In this document: positions 9,364 through 18,455 of the stretch, piece after piece
Layout of the letters: every line of letters begins with the position of its first letter
How positions within the stretch are numbered: the stretch's first letter is position 1
Source: Chara braunii
Lineage: Eukaryota; Streptophyta; Charophyceae; Charales; Characeae
Direction: 5' to 3'
NCBI GenBank assembly: GCA_003427395.1
Contig: BFEA01000029.1
Span: 2,560,913-2,595,902 of the forward strand
Length of the DNA stretch: 34,990 nt
Program-made: the position numbers and the translations under genes
The notes under the pieces: model-generated
Told to the model about the DNA's origin: nothing
Database searches by the model: none
What the model saw: the letters and a program-made list of their open reading frames with translations, nothing else

Positions 9364-9369
9364 AATAAA
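9364..9369 (+). terminator. Candidate poly(A) signal of the antisense ORF
   Basis: AATAAA on the plus strand, 126 bases after the stop at 9238. It agrees with the upstream TATA box and ORF but is not proof of transcription. Confidence 0.35.
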
Positions 9370-9835
9370 ATTTTAAGAATGATTTTGTTTGCTTGTCTGA
9401 CTTGTTCAGCTATTGATCTTTCACATGGGGATTACCTCAGCTCTTGATCAGGCATCTATGCCAGAGATGACCCCAGTAACGAGAGTACTCACTCTGTCTG
9501 CCATGCTGGAAATAGGGCATACCAAACCCTCTTTTCTGTTCTCTGGCCTGAGTGAGACGTCTTCTCATCTTCTCAAGCATCTGATGGGGATACCAAACCC
9601 TTTTTCTTTTTCCTGGTCTGGGAACTTCAGATAAGTATTTGTATACCTGCAAAACCTGCAAGTCCCACAGACAACAACCATGCCCCAGCAAGCAGACCCT
9701 CTGACAACCAGCAGTCAAGCATCAACAAATTAAAATAAAACCCATAAATAAAATAATAAATAATAAATAATAATTAATAATTAATACATAACAACTCTTC
9801 ATACCCAAGATTTATTGATTGCCTTGGTTTCGGCC
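9370..9835. other. Non-coding 3' internal region
   Basis: No gene recognised. A degenerate pair of units with ATACCAAACCCT lies near 9520 and 9590. An AT-only-like tract of AATAAATAATAAATAATT repeats occupies about 9722-9790 and supplies several chance AATAAA strings on the plus strand. Confidence 0.6.
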
Positions 9836-10370
9836 CACCACTGGCCAAGAATGCCAGACGTCCCGTCAGTCTGACATACCTCATTTGGCCCGCCTCGGGC
9901 CAGGACTAGTCAGACCATCTGTCTTGACAGCCCCTTTGACCTGCCTCAAGGTCAGGACCAATCATACCCACTACTCGAGTATGACAGCCCTTTGGCACTC
10001 TCGCCAGGACACCCAGACTATTGCGGGTCTGGTCACCCTATGACAGTGGACGTCCCGTCAGTCTGACTGTCCCGAATCAGGATTTGACCACTGCGGTCAG
10101 GGACCGGCTCACCTACCAGTTTTTTGCCAAGGGCGTTGGCTACCCCGCCCGGATTTTTGAACGTGGGACCCGGTCTAACCACAGTTCCAGGCTCTGGCTA
10201 ACCTCACTGGATTGCAACCTCTAACTGCGGTAAGGTTCCAGCTGACCTTTTTCGACCTCATAGGCCAGACTCCTGGAGTTTTAGCCTCAGTCGACTACGG
10301 AATTTGACACTCGCGTCGGGGACCTGCTGACCCCACCAGATTGCAACCTACTGCGGTAAGGCTTTGGCTG
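9836..10370. repeat. Array of short hairpins with changing stems and similar loops
   Basis: At least a dozen local inverted repeats follow one another every 25-45 bases. Examples: CTGGC/GCCAG (9841-9857), GGCCC-gcctc-GGGCC (9887-9901), CTGTC/GACAG (9919-9930), TGACCT-gcctca-AGGTCA (9937-9954), CATAC/GTATG (9963-9983), TGGC-actctc-GCCA (9993-10006), CCAGAC/GTCTGG (10013-10032), GACAGT/ACTGTC (10042-10071, enclosing the palindrome GGACGTCC), TGACC-actgc-GGTCA (10085-10099), GCCAA/TTGGC (10126-10140) and AACCT/AGGTT (10216-10237). Stem sequences differ while pairing is kept, and loops are often GCCTC, ACTCTC or ACTGC. Confidence 0.7.
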
Positions 10371-10487
10371 GCCCCGACAATCAATGCACCCTTAAGCTAG
10401 AGAAGAGAGTCCCAGACACAGACAATGAAGCAAGCATATGGTAACCCACAAGCAAACTGCCCATGCGCCATAACAGGACAAACATTT

Positions 10488-10720
10488 CTCAAGAGGCCTC
10501 CCTTCAGTCTCAAGAGACACTGAACAATAACACGCTAGCCAACACTAAGAGTTCGCAAGAGACCTCCCTTCAGCCTCAAGCAAAAACTTATGCTAGCCCC
10601 AGAGAGGTCCCTTCCCTCAACTGGGATTTCTTTTCCAAGAGACGTCCCTTCAGTCTCAAGGAAATACTGAAACACTGATCTCCGATAGGTCCCTTCCCTC
10701 ATCTGAGTGAAGATAGACCC
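10488..10720. repeat. About 70-bp degenerate tandem repeat
   Basis: A core CAAGAG(A/G)C(C/G)TCCCTTCAG followed by (T/C)CTCAAG occurs at about 10494, 10557 and 10635, each followed by a GAAACACTGA-like or AAAACTTA-like spacer. A second motif, AGGTCCCTTCCCTCA, occurs at about 10605 and 10687. No coding content is seen. The stretch up to 11030 has further weak CTACTGA/CAGTCA repeats. Confidence 0.55.
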
Positions 10721-11031
10721 TTAGCCAAGAAGCACGAAGTCCCTCTACTGACCACTCTCAGTCAAGTAAAGCTGAATTTATTTATGTCTGCCTTCATCTG
10801 AATTCCTTGGATGGACATTTTATTCAGAGACTCGAGGCTCTTCTACTGATAATTCTTAGTCAGACAGAACTGAACTTTCTCATGCTCATCATAAAACAGA
10901 TAATTAACTGACATGCTGAAAAATTGAAAAGCTGAGCTGACCATGCTCAAACGATCACAGTCTGCTGAAAATTCAGTCTTATTGTCTCATTGTCTTGCTG
11001 TATTTTGTCTCTCAGTCTTCTGTAACTGTTC

Positions 11032-11279
11032 TCACTTAAATAGCCGATTTTTCTTCCCTTTCTTTGAAGTTACTGTAGGAATCAGATCTGGGTCTTTGAA
11101 TATAAACTTACGAAGTCTCGACCCTGACACCATGTGATGAACCCTGGATCCATCAATTTCCGAAATCTCATAAACCTTGTCTTCTGCCTCCCCTGTGATT
11201 CTGTAAGGACCAAGCCATCTGGGTTCCAACCTATCTCAAGAGAACTGTCAAACAGAAGGACAACATCTCCAACCTTCAA
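11032..11279 (-). pseudogene. Integrase C-terminal (GPY/F-like) region
   Basis: Two overlapping frames together give the C-terminal part of a Ty3-type integrase: KVGDVVLLFDSSLE in one frame, then PRWLGPYRITGE and a VHHMVSGSRLRKF stretch in the frame of the integrase core. Two compensating frameshifts near 11270 and 11225 break it. The WLGPYRI motif is typical of the GPY/F module that follows the catalytic core in Ty3/gypsy integrases. No chromodomain is recognisable after it. Confidence 0.75.
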
Positions 11280-11955
11280 TTTTTTTTCTTCTTATATACC
11301 TCTTCTTGTTCCATCTTTCTTGATCTGATAGCCTGCTGGATGTCATCCTTTCTGCAGCATCCATCACTGCCTGATCAACTTCTGATATTTGCCTCATCTG
11401 TATCTGAAGAAGCTCTAAAATATAATAGTTTCTGTCACTTTCTTGACTTGACCATGTCTTGACAATATTTTCAATCGGCAATGTAGCGTATCGGCCATAC
11501 CACAGAGTAAATAGTGCATAGCCAGTAGTTCTCTTGACCGTGATGTTATCAGCATATACAACAACTCTTAATACCTTTGGCCAATTGTTGAGATTCCCTT
11601 CACACCACTTAGCTAATGAATCTTTCAGGGTTTTGTGGCCTCTTTCAACAGGTGCATTCGCTTGAGGATGGTAAGTAGTCACATATCGAATCCTGACACC
11701 TAATCTGAGTGTGATCCTTCTAACAACCTCATTTCTGAATTTCGATCCTCTGTCTGAAACAAATTCTCTGATAAAAGGGTACCTGAGATAGACTTCTTCT
11801 ATCCAGTCATCCACTTGCTCGACCGTCTTTCTTTTCAGATCTTTTGCCTCAACATATCTCAAGAAATTATCCCTCATGTTTAATATGTATCTCATCCCAC
11901 CCTTGCCTGGAGGCATAGTGATGAGATCCAAATGAACTCTACTACCTGACTCTAC
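11248..11955 (-). pseudogene. Ty3/gypsy integrase catalytic core
   Basis: This domain inserts retrotransposon cDNA into host DNA. The D,D(35)E triad is present: Asp in HLDLITMPP, Asp in FVSDRGSKF and Glu in NAPVERGHKTLKDSL, with 35 residues between the last two. The YVTTYHPQAN motif before the Glu matches Ty3-type integrases. The frame is open for about 225 codons but enters by a frameshift from the zinc-binding part and leaves by one into the C-terminal region. It lies downstream of the RT fragment as expected for the Ty3/gypsy order. The catalytic residues are intact but the gene cannot make a full integrase. Confidence 0.9.
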
Positions 11956-12078
11956 CAGGATTGTAGGGAATAGGGCTCAATCATCCTTGTGGTAGACCTC
12001 TTCTGACATAAGACACATGATTTACAGTATCTGAAAATCATGTCTCTCATGCCAGGCCAGAAGTAGAGAATCAATACA
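11952..12078 (-). pseudogene. Integrase zinc-binding (HHCC) remnant
   Basis: The frame VDVLILYFWPGMRDMIF is followed by RYCKSCVLCQKRS, the C-x2-C half of the integrase HHCC finger. The two His residues are missing because the upstream part was lost in a deletion that fuses this piece to RT. A single-base shift near 11950-11960 separates it from the core. Confidence 0.8.
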
Positions 12079-12086
12079 TCGACCAG
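12079..12086 (-). other. Deletion junction between RT and integrase
   Basis: On the minus strand CTGGTCGA is readable both as the end of the RT fragment (FAGR) and as the start of the integrase remnant (LVDV). RT motifs from the first catalytic Asp onward, RNase H and the start of integrase are missing. Shared bases at the join suggest deletion at microhomology or template switching during reverse transcription. Confidence 0.65.
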
Positions 12087-12815
12087 CAAAAGATTCAGCG
12101 ATGAGATCAACATTAGGAAGACTACATGGATCACGTACCGTCACGGAATTGAGCTTCTGAAGATTCTGTATCCATCTTAGTCCGCCCCCTGGTTTCCATA
12201 AACAAAACCAGTGGTTAGCATACCGTCCATCAGTAGGTTCCGCAACATTAGATGCAATTTTTTTATCAAGATACTTCACAACTTCTGCCTCTTCCTTCAA
12301 GGCATACTTGGTTGGTCTATCATTCCATAGAACATAATCAACTGTCCAAATCTTGGCCATTTTGATCATGTCCACGTCCAGTCGCCCTCTGTCTCCATCA
12401 TTAAAGGAGAAAGCACCAGAGAATTCCTGACACATCCTGAAGATATATTTTTTCTCTTTAGACATGATAAACTGATCCGAGTCTATCTTCATTATGTCAA
12501 ACCTCTCTTTGGTGACCGTATTCTCCAGTTTTGCTGATTCCCTCAATGCTCTTATAATTTTCTTCGTTGTTTCCAACGCTTCATCATATTTTTTTTCTAT
12601 TAGGACTGCCACTGGGTTTTTCTTCACCCTCTTGGGCTTGTATTTTTTTTTTGACCCAGTGACTATTTTTCTAAAAAAGGGTAAGTCGATGCAAATCTCA
12701 ATTCCATTTTCCCCCCCTTAACAGTCTCTACAGCTTTCTTGAAGGCTTGAATTTGTCCGTCCTCATTCTCGAGTTTACCAAGGGCTTTTATTATTTTTGA
12801 AACCTGATTGATTCT
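12080..12815 (-). pseudogene. Pol N-terminal linker and truncated reverse transcriptase
   Basis: The reading starts in the +1 frame relative to gag-protease (TKEEISVRINQ...), passes a Lys-rich linker and reaches the RT fingers: a WTVDYVLWNDRPTKYALKEE region, GRYANHWFCLWKPGGGLRW and NSVTVRDPCSLPNVDLIAE. These match RT blocks 1-2 of Ty3/gypsy elements. The sequence then stops matching RT at FAGR, before the first catalytic Asp, so no polymerase activity is possible. The frame is open from about 12627 to the junction. Confidence 0.85.
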
Positions 12816-15169
12816 CACTGAAATCTCTTCTTTTGTTTTTTGTTTCCTTCCTCCTTTAGTCTCCTAACCCTTTCAGCAGATTCTTCCCTCCTGATCGAAT
12901 TAGCAGATAGTTGATGCTTGAAATAATTTTTCGTACTGACCATAAAGGTCTGCTCTTGAGCAGTCTCGGGATCCTGTAGACTCATCCAAGATGATCCCTC
13001 ATGACTGAAAAATTGGACTGCCTCCATCCTATGCAAGAATGGAGTTCCCAAGATACAGTCATGATCCAGATCCGGTACTACAAAACTCAGTAACTCCACA
13101 GTCATTGTCCCAACCCTGATAAGCAAATTATCAATAAATCCAGCCACGAACAACTCTCCTGCAATATTACTCAGTACATTTTGTGAAGATCTATCAATAG
13201 ATAAATTACATGCTTCCATCGTTCTTCGTGAAAGAAGTATAATTTCTGCCCCAGAATCTACCAGGGCTAGAATCTTCACTTGATTAATGTGAATTGTAAG
13301 GTGTCCACAACCCATGGTTGCGAATCTCATCTTGCAACGTGGTAGTGATTTATTTACTTGGTTAGGAAAGATTGAACCCAAATAATTAACTTCCAATTTC
13401 TTCTTTTCAATTAACTTCTTCAACTCGTCTCTTAGTTTGAGCGCTAGCGTCATTGCTTCCTTGAAAGACAGTGTCACTTCCGTTTCTTCCAGCATTTTAG
13501 CAATTACATCAGAAATCACAGTCTCGTCATCCAAATCACTCTTGAGAATAAATTTCCTCTTTCTCCCCTGTTCATTCTTTTTCTGTAAACGTTCTGGTTC
13601 AGGATCATCAAGGATGTTAATAAGTGACTCCTCAGCCTTCTTTCTTTTCTTTTTTTCTATCATTTGAGGTGTCATACGGGTTTGATGGTTCCTCACTTCA
13701 CCAACCCTGACACTGGGTTCTATGATAAGTTTTGGGGGTAGATCACCATGGAACGACATCATGTCAGCCAGGAGATGAGTCATTTCATTGGAAGAGGACT
13801 TTACTAATTCAGAAGGACTCTGAGAAGTCGGATTCTCTCCCAGTGGAGACTCACTTGTAGATGCCTCGCTAGACCTACACTTTGTCAATGTTAAGGACTG
13901 CAGAGACATCTCAATCGTGGTATAAGGGTCACCTGCTCTTTGTACCAGTTCATTAGGCAAGTCTCCAATGAGGAAATGGACATTCACATTGGTCTTTCTC
14001 TTCTTCTTAATTTTCATCTTCTCATCGTATTTAAGAGCAAGAAGCCTCATACCTCCTAGATGTCTGGGGTCCAACTTATTCCACGAACTATCACGGACGT
14101 GACTCATTGCATCTTTCTTTGTCACCCCACTCCTTACATCCTCATCAAGAGGTTTGCAATAGGTGGTAGTGTGACCCCCTTTACCACAGTAGTAGCAAGT
14201 AAAACTTCTCTTTGAACGCTCATCATATTTTATTCTCTCTCTATTTTTTCCATCATCATCCTTCTTATTCCTTTTGGATCTGGATGAATCTCCCTTCTTA
14301 CCATAATTTTCGTTGTCATCATTGTCGTCATCATCTTCCTCACTTTCAGCCTTTTTCTTTCCTTTGTCATCCACAGCATGCGTTGCAGGTCTTGCAGGCA
14401 TAAAGTTAGCCATCACTTTTTGAAGAATATTCTCAGCAGTCAGATTGCTCCCTATATTTATTCTATTCTCAGTTTCCGAATCCTTGGCCAAAGTACTGAT
14501 CTGATTCAGTGACCATTTCTTATGGGAGACAGTAGGTAGAGTTCTTATGATTGCAACAATTTCATCTCATCTGAGAGGATAGTGCTGAGCCTGATTAAGA
14601 ACTGCTTACCTTTCAATGTCAGTAAAATTTGTCAAAAATATGTGGCATCTCTGAGCTTCATCCAAATATGGAATTCTTCTTGCTGTTTGGATAAAGGTCT
14701 GAAGAAAAACGTTGAAAGTGTCATATTTAACTCTTCTAATGTTGAGTAAATCCTTAGTTGTAGTTGGAACTGAATCTTTCTCAAATTCTTTTTTTTGTCT
14801 CTCTTTGACCTCTTCCCATGTAGTGGCACCTTCCATTAGTTCCTGAACAACCAGTCTTGAGTCAGTATCACAATAAGATAGAAGATGCTTTAGCCGTTGC
14901 TTATCTGTCCAGCCATAACTGAGTCCAAATAACTCATACTCGTCCAGGAAATCATTAACTTAGGGTCCACTGAAGAAGGGAATACTCTCATCTGGCCTCT
15001 TTGCTCTTGCAATGTCTGACCCTCCTTTTATAGTATCAACTCTTTCAACCAACTCCCGTATAACTCCAACCAAAGCCTCTTCATTGGTCCCTGCTGATGT
15101 ACTCAGTCTTCCTCGCCCTGCCATCTTGACCATAGATCTTTCCCGAATATTCTCTTCTCTTTCTGTCAC
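12815..15169 (-). pseudogene. gag-pro: gag-protease polyprotein, broken by three stops
   Basis: One continuous frame from MTEREENIRERS with stops near 14958, 14606 and 14568. The capsid-like region includes PFFSGP, then VNDFLDEYELFGLSYGW and TWEEVKERQKKEFEKD with a DTFNVFLQTF segment, as in retrotransposon Gag proteins. The 558-codon open part (14491-12815) has an acidic/Lys-rich linker, the zinc knuckle CYYCGKGGHTTTYC (C-x2-C-x4-H-x4-C) near residue 100, and an aspartic protease with active site LVDSGAEIILLS followed by a DHDCILGTPFLHR strand. Pol follows in another frame, with an A-rich stretch near 12830-12840 at the overlap. The ATG lies 24 bases after ORF F. Confidence 0.9.
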
Positions 15170-15193
15170 TCTTATCCTTTTCTTCTCTGCCCC

Positions 15194-15460
15194 TCAATCT
15201 CTCACTCTTCTCGCAAGAGATACAGACTCGTTTCTCTCTTCTTTTGTCTGCTCTACCATCTGAGAGTTTTGTGCATATAAGGTATAAGCAATAATTGATT
15301 GGGTAGTGATCAAGGGCAATGCAATCCTTCTCAGCCTTCCAATGTAATCTTCAATCAACTTTCTCTCATCATCCCTACTCACTCTTCTGTCATATCCCTT
15401 TATAGGACCCTGAATCATTAAATATCGAGTCAGGTCTATAATCTCATAATCAAATTGCAT
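15194..15460 (-). CDS. Leader ORF F, type-2 module
   Basis: 88 codons starting MQFDYEIID, directly upstream of gag. Family not recognised. It has a DDERKLIEDYIGRLRRIAL helix region, then TTQSIIAYTLY and a tail ending VSLARRVRD. ORF E just upstream ends VSLARRINSG and has the matching RMRDSALRIIT and ISYLL pieces, so E and F are paralogues. Both resemble LTR modules M2 and M3 in layout (helix, AL/HA segment, I-x-Y strand, Ala-Arg-Arg tail). Only 3 bases separate E from F. Possible roles such as a virion or nucleic-acid-binding accessory protein are speculation. Confidence 0.5.
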   Translation of the reverse strand: MQFDYEIIDLTRYLMIQGPIKGYDRRVSRDDERKLIEDYIGRLRRIALPLITTQSIIAYTLYAQNSQMVEQTKEERNESVSLARRVRD

Positions 15461-15463
15461 CGT

Positions 15464-15754
15464 TTACATCCCACTGTTGATCCTTCTTGCAAGAGAGACC
15501 CGTTCCTGAAAAGTGTGATATGATACTCTCTCAGTAGTTCTCACTTTCACCACCTTTAACAGATAGCTTATCTCAGTCTGGTCAGTGATAATTCTCAAAG
15601 CAGAATCTCTCATGCGATCTAAGAAAGGCTGTAAAAACTCAAACTCATCTAGGGTAGGAAGATTTCTCTCAGAGATCCGAAGAGTCCCCTCTACCTTGAC
15701 TACTCTACTTTCCAACACAACTCCTAGTGTGAACTGTTCAGTCAAACTGGGCAT
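15464..15754 (-). CDS. Leader ORF E, type-2 module
   Basis: 96 codons starting MPSLTEQFTLGVV. It contains LDEFEFLQPFLDRMRDSALR, an ISYLLKVV strand and a VSLARRI tail shared with ORF F. No known domain is recognised. It is packed tightly: its stop is 3 bases before the ATG of F. It is open without interruption although gag-pol is broken. Confidence 0.5.
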   Translation of the reverse strand: MPSLTEQFTLGVVLESRVVKVEGTLRISERNLPTLDEFEFLQPFLDRMRDSALRIITDQTEISYLLKVVKVRTTERVSYHTFQERVSLARRINSGM

Positions 15755-15867
15755 TGTTAATCATCATAAGCAATAACTGAAAGGTAGATTTCGAGTTGGA
15801 CATAATCAGGGACCTCGAATCTGTGTTCAAAGGTACTCAGGAGTAGGGATTTTATCATCACAGTGGA
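15755..15867 (-). other. Decayed module piece between D and E
   Basis: A short minus-strand reading, STFEHRFEVPDYVQLEIYL, looks like the strand part of a module, flanked by stops. It may be a remnant of a further unit. Confidence 0.3.
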
Positions 15868-16329
15868 TTATTTTTCTCTTGTTCTACCAATCTCAGCAAT
15901 GGCTTCCAACAGAGGCATCCAATCTCTCCTGCCTTCAAATCCCTTAACAAATGAGAACTCAGGAAAACTCTCAAATTGTCTTACTTCTTTCCCCCAGGTT
16001 ACTTTTCTCTTTAACTTTTCAAGTCACTCCTTGGTTCTTATGAGACTAATATAAGCACTTGTCTGACACTTCAAGTAGTCATCTTCCTTTTCTAGACATG
16101 CCGGTACATAAATCCTTACGTCTAGGCTGCCTGTACTCAGAAATTTGACCACTGGGATGTTAAATATTATGGGCCCTCTCTCACAAGTATCATATCTCAT
16201 GATCACAAAAGGATTATCACACCCTATCACCTCATAGAGTTTACCCCTTACAGTAGTTATCTTGGCTACTGAGAGTATTCTTTTTGGACTCTCTTCACTT
16301 TCCATGCGAACTCTATCATGGCATACCAA
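15868..16329 (-). pseudogene. Leader ORF D, type-1 module
   Basis: The open part (to 16024) contains KITTVRGKLYEVIGCDNP, VIMRYD and LDVRIYVP. After a stop, another frame continues as ELEKLKRKVTWGKEVRQF and RDWMPLLEAIAEIGR, the second half of the module. Compared with C it keeps the RIYVP strand and the W-x-x-(L/I)EA end. The start overlaps the 3' end of C by up to 64 bases in a different frame (a later ATG at 16307 reduces this). Function is unknown. Confidence 0.5.
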
Positions 16330-16760
16330 TTGTATCTTGGGAATGTGAGTCTCTCAACAGGTGAAGATGGTATTCCAACAAAAGGTCTGACATAGGTGCT
16401 AAAGGAGAAATGTATTCCCTCTCGCTCTAATCTTCTCTTCTCATCATGCACAAGATTCGACGCTCGTTGCCAACACGCACATTTTTTGCTTTCGTAAAAT
16501 TTTTGCTTCGACACATAAATTCCAATATTATATTCATCAAGATTAATAAAATAGCATGTAAGAACATACAGACTGTCTTGTTCTTGCCCTGATCTCTTTA
16601 TGGCTTCATACCTGATGATTTCATAAGGAGTTACAACCCTACCCGTTATAGAATTAAGGGAATTCAGCAGTTTGTCTGATTCGGCATTACTCATTCCTTC
16701 ATGGTCTCTTATCAGTCTAAGCTTAGATCTCTCTCTCAAGGGTACATAGCGTCGACTCAT
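16266..16760 (-). CDS. Leader ORF C, type-1 module (most complete)
   Basis: 164 codons starting MSRRYVPLRERSK; the best preserved copy of the module. Order of parts: basic N-terminus, LLNSLNSITGRVVTPYE, IIRYEAI, the strand LYVLTCYF, then YNIGIYVSKQ, a Cys/Lys-rich helix, VHDEKRRLEREG, FSTYVRPFVGIPSSP and a final NWYAMIEFAWKVKR helix. B matches it part by part. No signal peptide or membrane segment is seen. I do not recognise the family; the repeated strand-helix layout and small size suggest a compact structural or binding domain rather than an enzyme, but this is a guess. Confidence 0.6.
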   Translation of the reverse strand: MSRRYVPLRERSKLRLIRDHEGMSNAESDKLLNSLNSITGRVVTPYEIIRYEAIKRSGQEQDSLYVLTCYFINLDEYNIGIYVSKQKFYESKKCACWQRASNLVHDEKRRLEREGIHFSFSTYVRPFVGIPSSPVERLTFPRYNWYAMIEFAWKVKRVQKEYSQ

Positions 16761-16774
16761 CAGACTCTTTGACC

Positions 16775-17249
16775 TCTTTTCACTCTCTGGGCAAACTCAA
16801 TCACCGCAAACCAATCATCTTTTGATAAATTTTTATAAGGCAAGGGAGGACCTGGAAATCCCTCGAAGACGGTAAATCGAGTAGATCCAGTGAAACACTT
16901 GTTCTCTTTCTCAAGCCTCTCTCTCTCTTTATGTACGACTTCTTCAATAAATCCTCAGCATCTCTCATACTGCATCATCACTTCTTTCCTTTGGGACATA
17001 AATTCTTACGTCATACACATCCAGGTCTGTGAAATAAAATGTCAGTACATATAATTGTTCCTGCTCCCATCCGCTCTCGACCATCTCATACCTGACAACT
17101 TCATATGGGAATGTCTCTCTCTTGCTTAGAGTATTCAGTGACCTTATGAGACATTCAACCTTCTCTTGACTTGGACCCGAACCTCTGCCAAAATCTGACC
17201 TTCTTTGTCTTATTACTTCTGCTGAAATCTCTTCATCTCTCATGACCAC
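16775..17249 (-). pseudogene. Leader ORF B, type-1 module with frameshift
   Basis: The first 94 codons (to 16965) hold SLNTLSKRETFPYE, VVRYEMV, LYVLTFYFTDLD and YDVRIYVPKE. A frameshift near 16965 then leads into HKERERLEKENK, a PGPPLPY stretch and DDWFAVIEFAQRVKRG in another frame, completing the same layout as C. The next ORF starts about 15 bases later. Confidence 0.55.
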
Positions 17250-17280
17250 CGTTTCTTTTCTCCCTTATCAATACCATGTT

Positions 17281-17640
17281 GATTATTAGCAGTCAGTTAG
17301 TCGCATCACAATAGCTGTCAGGTATAGGAGGGTTTGGAACAATCTTGTATGTTACTGGCATTTTACCCCATTCCATTTTCCTTTTTTGCTTGATCAAGTC
17401 TGTCTTTTCATCATACATAAATTGGATCACGATCTCCCATAACCAATTAAAATTATCACCATCATTGTTGCCTCCCTCCTTGACATATAGACGAATATCA
17501 TAGATATCTCCCTCCAAGAAGTGAGTCAGCACTACACAGATGGTTGAGCCACGAGAGTGATACCCCAACAAGCCTCATATATGTAAGGAAATATTCCTTT
17601 TGTAGTGAATTTAGACAATTCTTTCAGAACACCGTCGACC
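17281..17640 (-). pseudogene. Leader ORF A, type-1 module
   Basis: The first in the leader array. A short upstream frame reads LKELSKFTTKGIFPYIYEA, matching the PYE region of B and C. After a shift, the 92-codon frame from 17571 gives CVVLTHFLEGDIYDIRLYV, a charged Asp/Asn loop, a DEKTDLIKQKRK helix and PNPPIPDSYCD. It ends before the final W-containing helix. Its identity beyond the module family is unknown. Confidence 0.5.
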
Positions 17641-17959
17641 AGCATTTGCCTCGATCCGTCTCACTCTCTTCCTTTCCATTTCTTTCAGCGTGTTGGACGA
17701 TAATTTGGCATAACTGGTGTCGAGCTCGATTCTTTCCAGTCAATAATAGCAATTTTTTTTTCCCGATCCAGTGTGGTACCTCACACAAGGAAGAAATAAA
17801 TCACAGTTAGCAGTCGTGATTCTCAAGAGAATCGGGACTCAAATGAGGATAATAGAATTAACATGAAACTCACAGAAATGTCAACAGTTCTCACGTCCTA
17901 ATCAAAACTCAAAGATGATGATGACCCAGACTCATTCCGGACACGAAAATATTTTCATG
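17641..17959 (-). other. Untranslated leader after the PBS
   Basis: No gene recognised. A perfect 7-bp hairpin (GATTCTC/GAGAATC) lies at 17818-17833. A 24-bp palindrome with one mismatched pair occupies 17939-17962 (GGACAC...TGTCC ends, AAAATATTTT centre) and overlaps the first bases of the PBS. Confidence 0.55.
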
Positions 17960-17977
17960 TCCCCGGGAACGACGCCA
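17960..17977 (-). promoter_or_regulatory. Primer-binding site, tRNA-Asp-like
   Basis: On the minus strand TGGCGTCGTTCCCGGGGA begins 4 bases after the 5' LTR end. It differs at 2 of 18 positions from the PBS complementary to plant tRNA-Asp used by many plant gypsy elements (known from the literature). The opening TGG complements the CCA end of any tRNA. It supports the orientation and LTR boundary. Another tRNA with a perfect match may exist in this host. Confidence 0.75.
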
Positions 17978-18455
17978 TTTTTGTCGCATTTTTTTTCCAG
18001 TCGGTCCACTTCGAGCGACCGGAAAGCCAACAGACTGTCACGCAGGGTTTTGTTTGTGATTGCAATAAATAAAATAAAATAAATAATGCAAATCCCTTCC
18101 TGTTGTGTGCGTCCGGCTTCGAGTGAGACCCCTCAATTGCGATCTTCGCCGGTCCCCGGTCTTAAGAATATTTTATTTTGATTGTCATAAAATTTATGGA
18201 GTGTTATGCATGCATTAATTATGTCGATCTGATTTTGAGAACTGTGACAGAATCATCCACGAAAGCAATCACCAGGCAAGATTGATGCAAGAAGCAAGAC
18301 CGACTGACTCGAGCAATGACAAGTTTAAATGAATGAGGGAAGAATGAGAACTCATAATAATCTCAGAAAGTACACATAAACAAGCATGGTCAGCACCTCT
18401 CAAGAGTCCTCACTCATCCCTCTGGTCAGTCTCTCTCATTCTCTCTTCTCGCTGT

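Noticed and set aside
9836-10370. CRISPR-like array
   Set aside because: Units are degenerate hairpins with variable stems, not identical repeats with unique spacers, and the context is a eukaryotic retrotransposon.
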